Part shown: piece after piece, positions 1-22,034 of the stretch | Layout: each line of letters opens with the position of its first letter | How positions within the stretch are numbered: the stretch's first letter is position 1 | Assembly: GCF_019097595.1 (NCBI RefSeq) | Contig: NC_080714.1 | Coordinates: 7,301,259 to 7,365,258 of the forward strand | Reading direction: 5' to 3' | Source: Hemibagrus wyckioides | Taxonomy: Eukaryota > Chordata > Actinopteri > Siluriformes > Bagridae | Length of the DNA stretch: 64,000 bases | The notes under the pieces: generated by a model | What the model was told of the DNA's origin: nothing | Databases searched by the model: none | Seen by the model: the letters and a program-made list of their open reading frames with translations, nothing else | Program-made: the position numbers and the translations under genes

Positions 1-886
1 ACACAAAACACACATCCTGTCCTTGTTCTTCCTCTTCCTGCTTTGTACTGTCAGTTCATTGATGTTTTGTTTTCCTGTCGCCCCTTTTTGTCTCTGGAGT
101 CTGTTTTTGTTACGGTTGTTGTCTCCCCATGCAGGGTCCAGAGGATCCGACTCACCACCCTCTTACCACTGGCTCTCAACACAGCTCCTCGGTACTGCCT
201 CTCGCTGGCCCTCGCGCTCCTCCTCTCTCTGCTTTCTTCTCTTCCTTTTTCACTTACACTCATTAACACATTTCTTTCTCCCACACACACTCTCGTGTCT
301 CGCTCCTGCTGACGTGCAATTCTTGTGCACTTGTACACAGACTGTCCTGCCTCACCCTAAGCCTATATGTGTGCTGCTAACCGTTGTTTTGGAAAAGCTG
401 GAAAGCAATCTCACTAAAATTAGCACTAAAAACATATTATGCTTGTCAATAACATTGCTAGCGTGTTTGTGTTTTCCTCTTGGATTGTGGTGTTCCTCTT
501 GATTCCCGTGTTTTAGACTGCTTATTGCTATCAGTCTCACCTATGGGGTTTCTGCTAGTCTTTAACGCTTTTCCTCCTTCAGCTTGGCTGCTGCTTTTCC
601 TGCGTTCACCCTCTCTGATTGTATGACTGCAAACTTCCTATGTATTGCAGTCAGCGTACAGCTTGTTTTGCTTTTGTGCTGGATGACAATAACAGATTAC
701 ATGTAAAACCATGTACATGAGTAGCATGAACAGTGTTTCAGTGTTGAAGAGAAAAGCCAGGGACTGTTAATATTTATTTCCTGCTTAGCAGTAAATAGTA
801 GCAGAAATCAGGGTGATCCAGATCCAGTGTTCATCTGAATTTGTTGCATCGGTTGCCAATTTAACTTTTTAATGTCTTGCCCTCAG
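1..886 (+). other. kdm5c intron (3' part) entering from the left edge
   Basis: This is pyrimidine-rich, non-coding-looking sequence upstream of the first kdm5c exon in the window. The exon at 887 begins in phase 0, so the missing upstream exons (JmjN, ARID and the stretch before PHD1) lie beyond the left edge. I saw no exon here whose translation matches the KDM5 region expected before residue PEPTEED. A weak acceptor-like site occurs near 134 but its product is not KDM5-like. Confidence 0.6.
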
Positions 887-11222
<10,336 letters not shown>

Positions 11223-12499
11223 ATCTTTAACAGGTTGTAGTTTCTAATATTTCTGTAGGCAAATATACACAATATAGTTACCAAAAAACAATAATTTAGA
11301 GCAGGGATCTTTCAAGTCTGCAATATGCCATGTTATATCCTATGTAGTAAGTCCTTACATCGAATACGAGTACAGTGAATGGTCAGTGGTGATGGAGGAG
11401 GTTTAAATAATAAAGGATAATTTAAGGATAATGTTTTTCCCTGTAGCACCTTAAAATTCTGGGCTCAGTATTAAGCACCTAATATATTTTGCAATTTAAC
11501 ATAAGTTTTCAAAGAAATTCTCATTGAGTGCTCTATCTCTCTGTCTTCTTTCTGTCTTCAGGTCTTGTGATGCGCTTCGTTGGGAACATGTGAAGAAGAA
11601 AAACGGCGGAGAAAGTGACCCACAGAGTAACGGTTCTTTAAATCGCTCTGGGCCAAACACACCCACCCAGACAGTCGAGGAGATTTCGTTGGAGGTTCTA
11701 ATTAATAAGCTCACACATCGCTCCTTTCTTTTCCTCCTGGTCGCACACACTCCCTCCCTCTCGTTAGCGCCAGTCGTCGAGCGCCGCACTCCCTCCGTGT
11801 TTCTGGATGGCTTTAGCATCACGTCTGTCCTCATATCACTCCGACTTCTTGTTCCTCCATCGCTGTGTCGTGCGCCGATCCGTTCCCGTCGAATCCACTC
11901 ACCCTCTGTCTGCTGCTTTACACTGGCCATTAGTGAAAAATCCCACTCGAACCCTGTACCATTTAAACTGAACTACACCGTGCTGAACTCCCCAAACACC
12001 AACTCACCCTCCTACATAATGTGACACCGTTCAGCCCCACACACACACACACAATGGTTTGGTAGCGCTGGACATAGTAACGGGAACGTGGCCCAGATGC
12101 CATGAACATGACTTGTATTTTTTATGTACCGAGTCTCGTGTTTTGTTGAGGCTGTCGAGAGACTCTTCGTTTTGGATGAACTAGTAAAATAATTTGGGGA
12201 AGTGAAGAGGGGGGACGGCATTTGAGTTTTGGTGCTACTTTCCCAAAATAGGTCACTGTACATTACCACTTTTCTGTCTACTGACTTTAATTTGAATCCT
12301 TTTATTTTTCCCTTTTCCATTTTTTTTTTACGGTTGCGCCTTTGTTTCTCTTCTCTCTTGCTCTGACTCTCTCTGTCTCTATATATATCTCTCTCGCTTT
12401 CATTTTGTTTCTCTCGCTCTCATCCTCTCAAGTCCAAGGAACTGTACAAACACCTCACTGTAACTCGCTTTTTATTTTGTCCTGGGTTCTAATAAATAC

Positions 12500-12505
<6 letters not shown>

Positions 12506-12536
<31 letters not shown>
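12506..12536. repeat. (ATT)n microsatellite
   Basis: A pure ATT run in the probable kdm5c 3' UTR, immediately after an AATAAA. Confidence 0.9.
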
Positions 12537-12622
12537 GTATTGCAGACAAGCAAATTGTGAGTTTGTGTATAAACATTTTCATTTCAATGTTGCCTTTTTG
12601 TTTCTTTTCACTTTTGTTAGAG

Positions 12623-12628
12623 AATAAA
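12623..12628 (+). terminator. Candidate polyadenylation signal for kdm5c
   Basis: A canonical AATAAA (agaataaaag) lies about 1.4 kb after the stop codon. A second AATAAA at 12491-12496 overlaps the start of the ATT repeat and could be used alternatively. Confidence 0.45.
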
Positions 12629-12650
12629 AGTTTAGAATTGTTTTAGGAAG

Positions 12651-14180
12651 CTGTGGATGTGTGATTTCTCTCTCGCTCTCTTTCTCTCTCTCTTTCGGGC
12701 TCGCTCTCTCAGGCCCCCCTGTCTGTCTGTCTCTCTCTTTCTCGCATTGGCATTGTTTATCCTCTCTAAAAATTGTAACCTTCCTTCACTCTTTCTTTCT
12801 TCATGACTGTTATTCTTTGTTTTCCTCTGTTCTTGTATTTTTCTCTCACTCACTCTCTCAAATTGGCATTGGTTTTCCTCTCTAAAAATTAACATTCCTT
12901 CACTCTTACTTTATTCTTCATGACTGTTATTCTTTCTGTTTTCTGTCTGTTATCTTTTCTTGCACTTCTTTCTCTCACACTCTCTCACACACACACCACA
13001 GCACTGTCGAATTCTCATTTCTGATTGGTCAGACGTTGGTTCATCCCTGTAACCTCGGAACTCGAAGCAGTTCCTTTTTTTCTATGACAAGGGGAAGTTT
13101 TCATGAAGCCTTGTTGAGTTTTATAGACACTTAGAAGATCTTTTCCATTAAATGTGATTATTAATAGAGAAGTATGACTCATTAAATAATAAAATGAATA
13201 CCATCCTTGGCAAACTTCCCACCTTCATGTTAGGCTGCGTCACGCCAGCTTGGGCATTGATTGTTTTGCTTGATGTGACTGATTTGTCTCTCAACAGCAT
13301 ACCACTAAGAAAAGTAGACAATTCTACTAAACGTAGAGCCAGTTCAGTTCATCCTGTGAGGAACAGACCTGAAACAGTCACACAGTCTGAGCTGAAATGT
13401 TCTTTAATTCTTGAACGTGAAACTATTGTTAAGACAAATTTTGAAATCGGTCTTTAATTTTTTTGAGACAGTCTCAACTGTATAGAAAAACTTAACACCT
13501 GAACAGTGGTGAAATGTGGAGTGGTTATATTTACATCAAATGTAAAACTCAACTATATATACATTTATAAGAGTACAGGATTTTGGTTAAGTTGAAAGAA
13601 ACAAAAAAAATAGGATGATAAGCTGACAATGTTAATGTAGATGGATAAAATAGGTTAAACGCAGGATTTGAAATTTGTGGACGGAGATCAGACGGCTAGA
13701 AATTTCAGAATTACTCGGAAGAAATGTTATGACGTTTAGATCAGAAACATCCATGAAATCCCGTGCTACATTTGGCCTGCTCAACTTGCCACAGTAAAAC
13801 AAATCATCAGGTTTTTTTTAATGTTAAGGGATGTGTATAAAGTGACTACAGAGATTTAATAATCATTTGAACAGGACACGCAGGATATAGACAAGACTCT
13901 AGGGTTTCTCTTCTCAAAATACAGCTGCAGTATCAGCTCCTGTACTGAATAATCTGGTTCAGTTCAGCAGGCAGACCAATGGTCTGGGAAAGTATCTGAT
14001 ATTCTTTAGTTAGAGCTGAGGAACTATAGGAAAACATGGTCATGGTTCGGTAAAAAACAGTTTCCTCTTTACAAAAAAAATAAAAATCTAATGATGTGTT
14101 TATGTAAGCTGCTCATCAGACCACAAAGGGCTGAAGCCGTCATCTCGCAAATGGAACAATTTCCAAATATCTTTTCCATT
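12651..14180. other. Intergenic region between convergent kdm5c and renbp
   Basis: It begins with CT-rich simple sequence (about 12661-12990) that contains a near-repeat of itself: two copies of a motif reading ttggcattg...cctctctaaaaatt. The remainder is AT-rich with no recognised gene. The part next to 14180 may be 3' flank of renbp. Confidence 0.5.
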
Positions 14181-14186
14181 TTTATT
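14181..14186 (-). terminator. Candidate polyadenylation signal for renbp
   Basis: tttatt on the + strand reads AATAAA on the - strand, about 740 bases past the renbp stop codon. It is a plausible 3' end, but no transcript evidence is available. Confidence 0.3.
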
Positions 14187-14504
14187 TACTCTCTCCGGTC
14201 TGACTAGCCGTTTGATGACGCGGCTTATTTATAGCCGTAAACTGAGCGTTAAATTGTCACCGTTCAGGAATAATAGCAGCTTATATAGACGGAATATTGG
14301 AAATTCACTCCATTTAGTTGAACATCAGTGCAGTGTGATGATGACCTACATTGGCCCAAAAAGCTTAAGCTAGGTTCTTTCTATAAGGATTTCTGCGTCC
14401 AGCTGAGAAAATTGGAAAAAAAAATAAAAACGCATGCTTGCCCCTGAGCTGCTTGTGACCAGCTTGCCTTGCGTTGATGAGCACACTAAAGATTTTATAT
14501 TTCT

Positions 14505-14635
14505 GGCATATACTCTTATCCAGACTCTAATTTATCCAGACTCTAATTTCTCATTTTCTGAGCAGTTGAGGGTTAAGGGCCTTGCTCAGGGGCCCAGCAG
14601 TGGCAGCTTGGTGGACCTGGGGGTTTGACCTCAAA
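14505..14635 (-). repeat. SINE-tail-like interspersed repeat
   Basis: The reverse complement reads like the tail shared by many fish tRNA-derived SINEs: a segment with gcccctgagcaaggccctta and a final ...ctggataag. The same module occurs in forward orientation at about 25783-25960. The copy lies in the putative renbp 3' UTR and has a short internal duplication (atccagactctaattt twice). Confidence 0.65.
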
Positions 14636-14923
14636 ACCCCTAAACTACCTCATTACAGTATCAGGAAATGCATCTGTTCTGCTGCTTCCACGAGAGTGTA
14701 GTGACGTGTAAGAAATGTAGTTTTGATTGCACATGCTACAACTTGTCTATGGAATCTAAGCCTCGCTCTACTACATGCTCATAAACAGGGTTTAGTGTGT
14801 GCATGGACTGCTCCCTTTACCATAGATTTCAGTTCAGTACAGATTTGGAGTGTGAGTGTGAAACAATGGGGTGGGGGGTGGGGGGGAGTGCATAAAATGT
14901 CATCCATCAGTTTGTGGTTACAT

Positions 14924-17787
14924 TTAGGACTCGAGTGTTGGTATCAGATGATCCAGCATCTTCTCACACATGTAGAGACATCGAGGAACATGGAAGAACC
15001 CTGGATGAGACAAATATACGTTTGAGAAATCTGCTTCAAAAACACATTCTGGCGGAGATCCCTAATCGATATGAAGCGAGGCGTTTTAATTAGAGGTTAA
15101 GAAGGGCATTGAATCACAAACCCCAGCAGCCCCAGAGTTCAGACAACCTGATGCTCAGTCAGTGCATGAAGCTGATGAAAGCTTTTCTGCCTTTATAACT
15201 CGGCGCTCACCTTTGAAAGGTCCCCCTTTAAAATCCAGCACCACTTTCCCCTGCTGACTCAGATAACCGAACCACTCGCCATGCTCTTCGTCAGGAAACT
15301 GAGAGAGAGACAGGTACTAAGCGACATTATACACATGTAGAGGTCTACAGTGATAAAGAGGAACCTTTGAGGCAGCTTTTAATAATGAGATATTTGTTTT
15401 TAAAATGATTTTCGGTGCCGTTACTCACGTGTGTGAAGGTGTAGTCGTAGACCTGCGTGAATCTCTGCAGCATCGCAGGATCTCGGAGGTGATCGTAGGC
15501 CATTAGATAAGAGATGAGAGCTTCACAGTGAGGCCACCACAGCTTCATGTTCCACTCCAGCTACACAACAAAATCAGACAACACACAAGGTCATGTCGTG
15601 TGTGTGTGACATCTTCCAGTGATACAAAGCAACTAGTCTCAGCCTCAAGTGGTCATCTGATGGGTTGGATTCCAGGAGAAATCCTGTGTTTCATGGTTTT
15701 TTTAACCCTTCTCCTGATAACAAAGCCATTGTGACGCTCTAATCCACTCATGGAAGAAGGAAGCTGTCGAGTTTAGTGGTTTAAGTGTGCACTTATAAGG
15801 ATCAACAAACACTGGATTTTCCAAATGATATGAAGTTCATGGTATAAATGTATTCATTTGCACAAGGCTCTTAGCTTAAAAAAAACACAAACTACTTTCC
15901 AAGCTCACTTTTGTTATGTCTTGCTCATGAAGGACACATGGAGAGTGAATAGGGAATACCATTGAACACTGAGTTTCAGAAAAGAAGGCATAAGAGATGC
16001 GGAATCAGTAAAAACAAAGCAGAGGCATTATTCTACATTGTCAGAATGAATCGAGTTATCATCTGAACCTGGGTGGGACAGTGACCGTCAGCGTCTAGGA
16101 AGTAGAGGAGTCCTCCATGTTCTTTATCCCAGCCGGTGAGGAAGGGAACCTCCATGAACTTTTGCACAGCCACATTCTGCAGCTCGGCATCTCCTCGTGC
16201 CTTCGCGTACTGCAGCAGGAACCAGCCAGCCTCCAAGGCATGACCTACGCCGGACAGTGAGCAAAGACTGCGTTACGCTTCGGTTACTTAATCAGATAAA
16301 AACATGCAAATGACCAAGACTCTAAAAGCAGTCTGTTTCAACTGAAGGGTAAAGTCATCATATAAATGGCATATAATCTTCAGTCTAGTCGGATTTATTT
16401 GATAATTCTTATTTTAAGATTACAATAACCCAATTATTATTATTATTATTATGAACCCTAATAAAGTTTGCTTCTTCCGAGAAATTAATGCTTAAAATTA
16501 CCCCAAAAATTAGCAAAAAATAAATAAAAAATCTGCCAATAAAACAAGAAATTTTAAAGCTTAAAAATAGTGAAACGTCTAGAAATAAGATTGATAATCT
16601 TATATTTGTTCCATTTATTGTAAATTTTATAAAATGAAACAGACTCAAAATATTTTAACTTGGTCATTATTTGCAATGTGACATTTACTCATAATAAAAA
16701 AAGTTAAGTCACTTCTTTATGCGTAACAAAAGATGCCAGAGAACCAAACTGGGAACGTGTTTTTAATAAAAAATAACAGATCTGATAAAAGAAGCTAAGA
16801 ATCTGGCTGCGGTTCGGCGACTATAGCTTTGGAAACACAAAGCAGCGCTGCTTCAGTAAGCTGATCCTCTCCAGAATGATCCATATATTTAAAGGCAGCT
16901 CAGGACTTCTCACAGGCTTTGGGAGGAATTTTCATTTTATTTACTCTAATCTGGTCTGATTAGAGAATTATTGTCAGAGTTTCATAATTGACACTAATCA
17001 TTAAGCATTTCAAAGGCAACAGATGCTGCTATTCAGTCACATCACTCACTAATCCAGATGTTTACAAGCAAGAACTTTTACACAGCTGAAGTTTAAGATG
17101 TTTAAGATGGAAATGTGTAAAGCTTGTGCTGGATAGAGATTAAGCTGAAAACAGTTCATTAAAAAGGTCACAGATTCCATAACTGTTAGAAAACCTCATC
17201 TATGAAGACAGATATATTTGCAAAAGACCGAAAATTCTAGCCCTTGGTGAACTACCTGGGTTCTGCAAGCGTCCCTGACAGCCAGGCAGCTCCGTTCCCT
17301 CCAGTGACACATTTTCAAGAATGGCTTTTCCGTCTCTCTAATGAGCAACACAGCAAGAGCGAGGCGTTTCACAGAGCACATTCTTACTGCATGTACAATC
17401 CAGTCCAGATCTGTTTCTGTATAAATGTGTAGTACGTTGTCATTCTGTACGTTTTACACACCTGTACATGCTGCCGGATCTGAGACACACACCATTCACC
17501 CAACTCTGTGTATTTCTCTGCGAGCTCTTCCCTGCCTTCGGTCAGCTGATCCACCAGGCAAAGCAGCATCATGGGAACCGCCATGCTGTTAACAGGACGA
17601 TCCCCAGGAAGCTGAGGACGACCCAGACCTGATGGGTCAACTCGAACCCAGTGCACCAACTGGTCCATCATGGTCTCTGCGTCAGACTGGGAAGAACAGA
17701 AAGCGGCACATCACACACCTGAACAGCAGGTTTACTTTACACCAGTGTTATTACCAGTATTGCAATTTCAGTACGAGATCAATATAA

Positions 17788-17844
<57 letters not shown>

Positions 17845-20800
17845 ATCAGTATATATCTATCTGTCTATCTATCTGTCTGTCTATCTATCTATCTATCTAT
17901 CTATCAGTGCTGTAATCAGTATTTTTATAACTAACCCCCTGTTTTAAATCTCATTTCCACCTGCATGGCTTTGTCTCCTGTGACTCTAGAAAGTTCATCC
18001 ATGGCCATGACGTAGAAACACTCGCTGAAGATGGTCCTCTGCACCTTTACAGCTCGGCCGTCCCTCGTCAGACAGAACGCACACTTCCCCGGCCCGTCTG
18101 AGGCTTCCACTCGAGCAAATTTCTGGAGAAACGCGGCACCTGAATCACAAAAGCACCTGATCAGCTCCTTCCTTGCAGCACTTTCTAGTAACACATACTA
18201 TTAATATGGTGGTAAGATGAGATTAGCCTGTCTAATGAAGAGACAAGACAATGTGTCCAGTTATTTAAGAATTAAACCACGTCTTTAATTAGGATTTATC
18301 TGACAGTTATTAATTATTTAACATGTTAACAGCATTAGAGGCTTGAGGAAGTTAATGGTCTCATTACATTCAGTAGGTTTTGTTAATCTTCTCAAATTGA
18401 ATTAAATAAGTAGCCAGAATGTGAAGTTTTGCTCTTTTTTGTACTTGTTACATATCTGTATTACTCCTACTGGAAAATATTACCTGATTTAGCAGCTTGA
18501 AGAATGTCTGGCCGGTGAAACCTCGGGACAGTGCGGTAGAGCCTGCAGTACATCCACACCTGCAACAGCATTTACTGTCTATATATACTGTACATGTACA
18601 CTGATCAGGCATAACATTATGACCCTTGACAGGTGAAGTGTATAACACTGATGATCTCCTCATCATGGCACCTGTTAGTGGGTGGGATACACTATATTGC
18701 CAAAAGTATTCGCTCACCTGCCTTGACTCGCATATGAACTTAAGTGACATCCCATTCCTAATCCATAGGGTTCAATATGACGTCGGTCCACCCTTTGCAG
18801 TTATAACAGCTTCAACTCTTCTGGGAAGGCTGTCCACAAGGTTTAGGAATGTGTTTATGGGAATTTTTGACCATTCTTCAAGAAGCGCATTTGTGAGGTC
18901 ACACACTGATGTTGGACGAGAAGTCCTGGCTCTCAGTCTCCGCTCTAATTCATCCCAAAGGTGTTCTATCGGGTTGAGGTCAGGACTCTGTGCAGGCCAG
19001 TCAAGTTCATCCACACCAGACTCTGTCATCCATGTCTTTATGGACCTTGCTTTGGTCACTGGTGCACAGTCATGTTGGAAGAGGAAGGGGCCAGCTCCAA
19101 ACTGTTCCCACAAAGTTGGGAGCATGGAATTGTCCAAAATGTCTTGGTATGCTGAAGCATTCAGAGTTCCTTTCACTGGAACTAAGGGGCCAAGCCCAGC
19201 TCCTGAAAAACAACCCCACACCATAATCCCCCCTCCACCAAACTTTACACTTGGCACAATGCAGTCAGACAAGTACCGTTCTCCTGGCAACCGCCAAACC
19301 CAGACTCGTCCATCAGATTGCCAGATGGAGAAGCGCGATTCGTCACTCCAGAGAACTTGTCTCCACTGCTCTAGAGTCCAGTGGCGGCGTGCTTTACACC
19401 ACTGCATCCGACGCTTTGCATTGCACTTGGTGATGTATGGCTTGGATGCAGCTGCTCGGCCATGGAAACCCATTCCATGAAGCTCTCTGCGCACTGTTCT
19501 TGAGCTCATCTGAAGGCCACATGAAGTTTGGAGGTCTGTAGCGATTGACTCTGCAGAAAGTTGGCGACCTCTTCGCACTATGCGCCTCAGCATCCGCTGA
19601 CCCCGCTCCGTCAGTTTACGTGGCCTACCACTTTGTGGCTGAGTTGCTGTCGTTCCCAAACACTTCCACGTTCTTATAATACAGCTGACAGTTGACTGTG
19701 GAATATTTAGGAGCGAGGAAATTTCACGACTGGATTTGTTGCACAGGTGGCATCCTATCACAGTTCCACACTGGAATTCACTGAGCTCCTGAGAGCGACC
19801 CATTCTTTCACAAATGTTTGTAAAAACAGTCTGCATGCCTAGGTGCTTGATTTTATACACCTGTGGCCATGGAAGTGATTGGAACACCTGATTCTGATTA
19901 TTTGGATGGGTGAGCGAATACTTTGGCAATATAGTGTATATTAGAGGCAGCAGGTGAACATTTTGTCCTCAAAGTTGATGTGTTAGAAGCAGGAAAAATG
20001 GACAAGCATAAGGATTTGAGCGAGTTTGACAAGGGCCAAATTGTGATGGCTAGACGACTGGATCAGAGCATCTCCAAAACTGCAGCTCTTGTGGGGTGTT
20101 CCCGGTCTGCAGTGGTCAGTATCTATCTAAAGTAGCCAAGGAAAAGCACAGTGGTGAACCGGCGACAGGGTCATGGGTGGCCGAGGCTCATTGATGCACG
20201 TGGGGAGCGAAGGCTGGCCCGTGTGATCCGATCCAACAGACGAGCTACTGTTGCTCAGATTGCTGAAGAAGTTAATGCTGGTTCTGATAGAAAGGTGTCA
20301 GAATACACAGTGGGCTGTTTTGGCAGCAAAAGGGGGACCAACACAATATTAGGTGGTCATAATGTTATGGTTGATCGGTGTAGTGTTTAAACTAGTAGCA
20401 CATCGTTTGTTAAAAATTATCCATCATCTCTTTCATTCATCTTCAACCCTGCTCAGGTTCACGGTGGATCTGGAGTCTATCCCCGGAACGTGGGACAGGT
20501 CGGATAGGTCTATCGAACATGCACACACACTTTCACACGCTCATTAGGAAAATTTTTATAGTCACACATCCACTGATCAGCACGTCTTAGAGGAAACTAG
20601 AGGACTTGTAGAAAACCCATTGACCATCAGTGATAATTTTATACAGGAATATTTTCACTATTCGTACCTGTCTGCCCTGCAACCAGACGTACTTCAGCTC
20701 ATCATAGATCTTCCCATCTTTCCCAATGCAGGTAAAAAAGCCACTGTGACAGAGACAGAGATTAGAAACATTACAATTAATCCTAATGAAGTGTTCCTTA

Positions 20801-22034
20801 ACAGATCATAAAAGAAAAAAAGAAAAAGAGATTTCTGTATTGGTTGATTGATTTTAAGGTTAATAATAAAAGCACAAAGACAAGTTTTAGATAAAGAAGA
20901 GAAACAGACAGCAATATTAGGCTCTAGAGGCAGAGCTCCTAATCAGTAGTCCTAGAGTCTGAAACATGTGCTAGAGACAGCAAAAAGTTGAACTTTATAC
21001 TGCAGGAGTAGGAGCAGGAGTAGAGCTAATGTGGTGTTCAATATTTCCATGTTTATTGATATATGGACATACACTATTTTGCCAAAAGTTTTGGGACATT
21101 CCTTCAAATCATTGAATTCAAGTGTTGTTTTTCAGGGGTTGGGCTTGGCCACTTAGTTCCAGTGAAAGGAACTCTTGATGCTTCAGCATAACAATACATT
21201 TTGGACAATTAAAGTTTAGGACAATTACAAGTTTGGGGATGACCCCTTCCTGTTCCAACATGACTTGGGGATGACCCCTTCCTGTTCCAACATGACTGCA
21301 CACCAGCGCACAAAGCAAGGTCCATAAAGACATGGATGAGTGAGTTTGGTGTGGAGGAACTTGACTGGTCTGACCTCAACCTGATAGAACACCTTTGGGA
21401 TGAATTAGAGTGGAGACTGCGAGCCAGGTCAAAACTGGGACGTCTGCCTTTACATGCACATGAATTTAATATAGAGTTGTCCCGCCCTTTGCAGCTATAA
21501 CAGCTTTAGAAAGTCTGGCTCGCAGTCTCTGCTCTAATTCATCCCAAAGGTGTTCTATCAGGTTGAGATCAGGACTATAAAGTTCCTCCACACCAAACTC
21601 ACTTATCCATGTCTTTATGGACCTTGCTTTGTGTGCAGTCATGTGTACAGTCATGTTGGAACAGGAAGGGGTCATCCCCAAACTTTTCTCTCAAAGTAAG
21701 CAAGCAAGAAATTGACCAAAATGTCTTGGTATGAAGCTGAAGCATTAAGAGTTCCTTTCACTGGAACTAAGGGGCCGAGCCCAACCCCTGAAAAACAACA
21801 CCTGAATTCAATGATTTGGAGGGGTGTCCCAAAACCTTTGGCAATATAGTGTATATATGGATATATATATCATACATGCAGCATTTAGTTCTGGGGCCAG
21901 TTATATAGAACACATTGATAATAACTTGACATTCACCCATATTGCTCGTCATGAGAGTATTTCAGCCAGAAATCCACAACTCTGTCCAGCTCAGTGCGTA
22001 TTCTCTCACGATACTGCTTCAACAACCCCGCCAT
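14924..22034 (-). CDS. renbp: N-acylglucosamine 2-epimerase (renin-binding protein), complete
   Basis: This cytosolic enzyme interconverts GlcNAc and ManNAc in amino-sugar and sialic-acid metabolism. Its mammalian homologue also binds renin. Ten coding exons, in transcript order: 22034-21937, 20743-20668, 18559-18484, 18139-17961, 17686-17462, 17337-17256, 16244-16069, 15560-15429, 15298-15211 and 15000-14924 (TAA at 14926-14924). Phases agree throughout and give 402 residues, close to the roughly 420 of human RENBP. Recognisable stretches are [20 protein letters not shown] at the start, [68 protein letters not shown] and the end [16 protein letters not shown]. These mark the (alpha/alpha)6-barrel fold of the AGE family. 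The start is the first ATG in frame and is followed by typical RENBP sequence. Two Tc1 elements, one nested in the other, occupy intron 2. Confidence 0.95.
17789..17905. repeat. Inverted tetranucleotide microsatellites (GATA)n and (TCTA)n
   Basis: About 14 GATA units (17789-17844) are followed, after a 10-base spacer, by TCTA/TCTG units (17855-17905). The two arms are reverse complements and could fold into a hairpin. They lie in the renbp intron between exons 18139-17961 and 17686-17462. Confidence 0.92.
18690..19936 (-). mobile_element. Tc1/mariner transposon copy A, apparently complete
   Basis: The ends are cactatattgccaaaagtat and its reverse complement, with TA target duplications at 18688-18689 and 19937-19938. 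It is 1247 bases long and carries a full-length transposase ORF on the - strand. It inserted into a TA of the older element spanning 18599-20380. A near-identical copy, one base longer, lies at 54012-55259. The one-base difference is a missing T in the right TIR of this copy (tactttggc against tacttttggc). Confidence 0.93.
18772..19803 (-). CDS. Tc1-like transposase, 343 aa (copy A)
   Basis: This DDE/D transposase cuts and pastes its own element at TA dinucleotides. The start chosen is [10 protein letters not shown], which gives 343 residues, the usual Tc1 length; the frame is open further upstream. N-terminal helix-turn-helix DNA-binding regions ([20 protein letters not shown]) are followed by the basic [14 protein letters not shown] stretch. 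The catalytic motifs are WSDESRFS (first Asp), FQHDCAPV (second Asp) and [15 protein letters not shown] (Glu), i.e. DD34E type. No stop or frameshift is visible. Compared with copy B it has about nine amino-acid changes, including APVTKARS here against APVHKARS there, close to the second catalytic Asp, so activity is uncertain. Confidence 0.93.
   Translation of the reverse strand: MGRSQELSEFQCGTVIGCHLCNKSSREISSLLNIPQSTVSCIIRTWKCLGTTATQPQSGRPRKLTERGQRMLRRIVRRGRQLSAESIATDLQTSCGLQMSSRTVRRELHGMGFHGRAAASKPYITKCNAKRRMQWCKARRHWTLEQWRQVLWSDESRFSIWQSDGRVWVWRLPGERYLSDCIVPSVKFGGGGIMVWGCFSGAGLGPLVPVKGTLNASAYQDILDNSMLPTLWEQFGAGPFLFQHDCAPVTKARSIKTWMTESGVDELDWPAQSPDLNPIEHLWDELERRLRARTSRPTSVCDLTNALLEEWSKIPINTFLNLVDSLPRRVEAVITAKGGPTSY
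20411..20540. repeat. Fish interspersed repeat fragment
   Basis: The stretch with gttcacggtggatctggagt and ctatccccggaacgtgggac matches the pattern of a repeat very common in fish genomes (ggtggatccggagcctatcc...gggaac). It is a short, diverged fragment in renbp intron 2. Confidence 0.5.
21072..21851. mobile_element. Palindromic (fold-back) Tc1-like derivative
   Basis: The TIRs are cactattttgccaaaagttt at the left and its approximate reverse complement, ending ggcaatatagtg at 21851, with TA at both flanks. The left half reads as part of a Tc1 transposase C-terminal region in + orientation. The right half carries the same segments in - orientation: the transposase end with GGGTTGGGC...AGTTCCAGTGAAAGGAACTC, then the ...[20 protein letters not shown] region. 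The arms of about 330-390 bases are near reverse complements around a short centre near 21480. A 33-base duplication (gatgaccccttcctgttcca repeated) lies in the left arm. It sits in renbp intron 1. Confidence 0.75.

Larger units (their letters stand above)
11223..12650 (+). other. Probable kdm5c 3' untranslated region
   Basis: This follows the TAA at 11220-11222. It contains a poly-ATT microsatellite (about 12506-12536) and two AATAAA signals (12491-12496 and 12623-12628). An acceptor-like ttctgtcttcag precedes 11562. From there one frame stays open to 12024, but no kdm5c donor in the matching phase was found, so I treat it as untranslated. Confidence 0.55.
18599..20380 (+). mobile_element. 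Older Tc1-like element, interrupted by a younger Tc1 insertion
   Basis: The left TIR is cactgatcaggcataacatt at 18599 and the right end is ataatgttatggttgatcggtg, ending at 20380. TA is present at both flanks (18597-18598 and 20381-20382). Only about 530 bases belong to this element, because 18690-19936 is a separate insertion. The right half (about 19990-20340) encodes a Tc1 transposase N-terminus with helix-turn-helix sequence ([20 protein letters not shown], then [19 protein letters not shown]). It is interrupted by a stop and has lost the catalytic region. The element lies in renbp intron 2. Confidence 0.8.

Noticed and set aside
43..312. Possible extra kdm5c exon near the left edge (acceptor-like site near 134)
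   Set aside because: The translation does not resemble the KDM5 segment before PEPTEED, and the region is pyrimidine-rich simple sequence.
18626..19480. 284-residue + strand open frame, with a twin at 54056-54802
   Set aside because: Both are antisense to the Tc1 transposase genes. Their repetition only reflects the two transposon copies.
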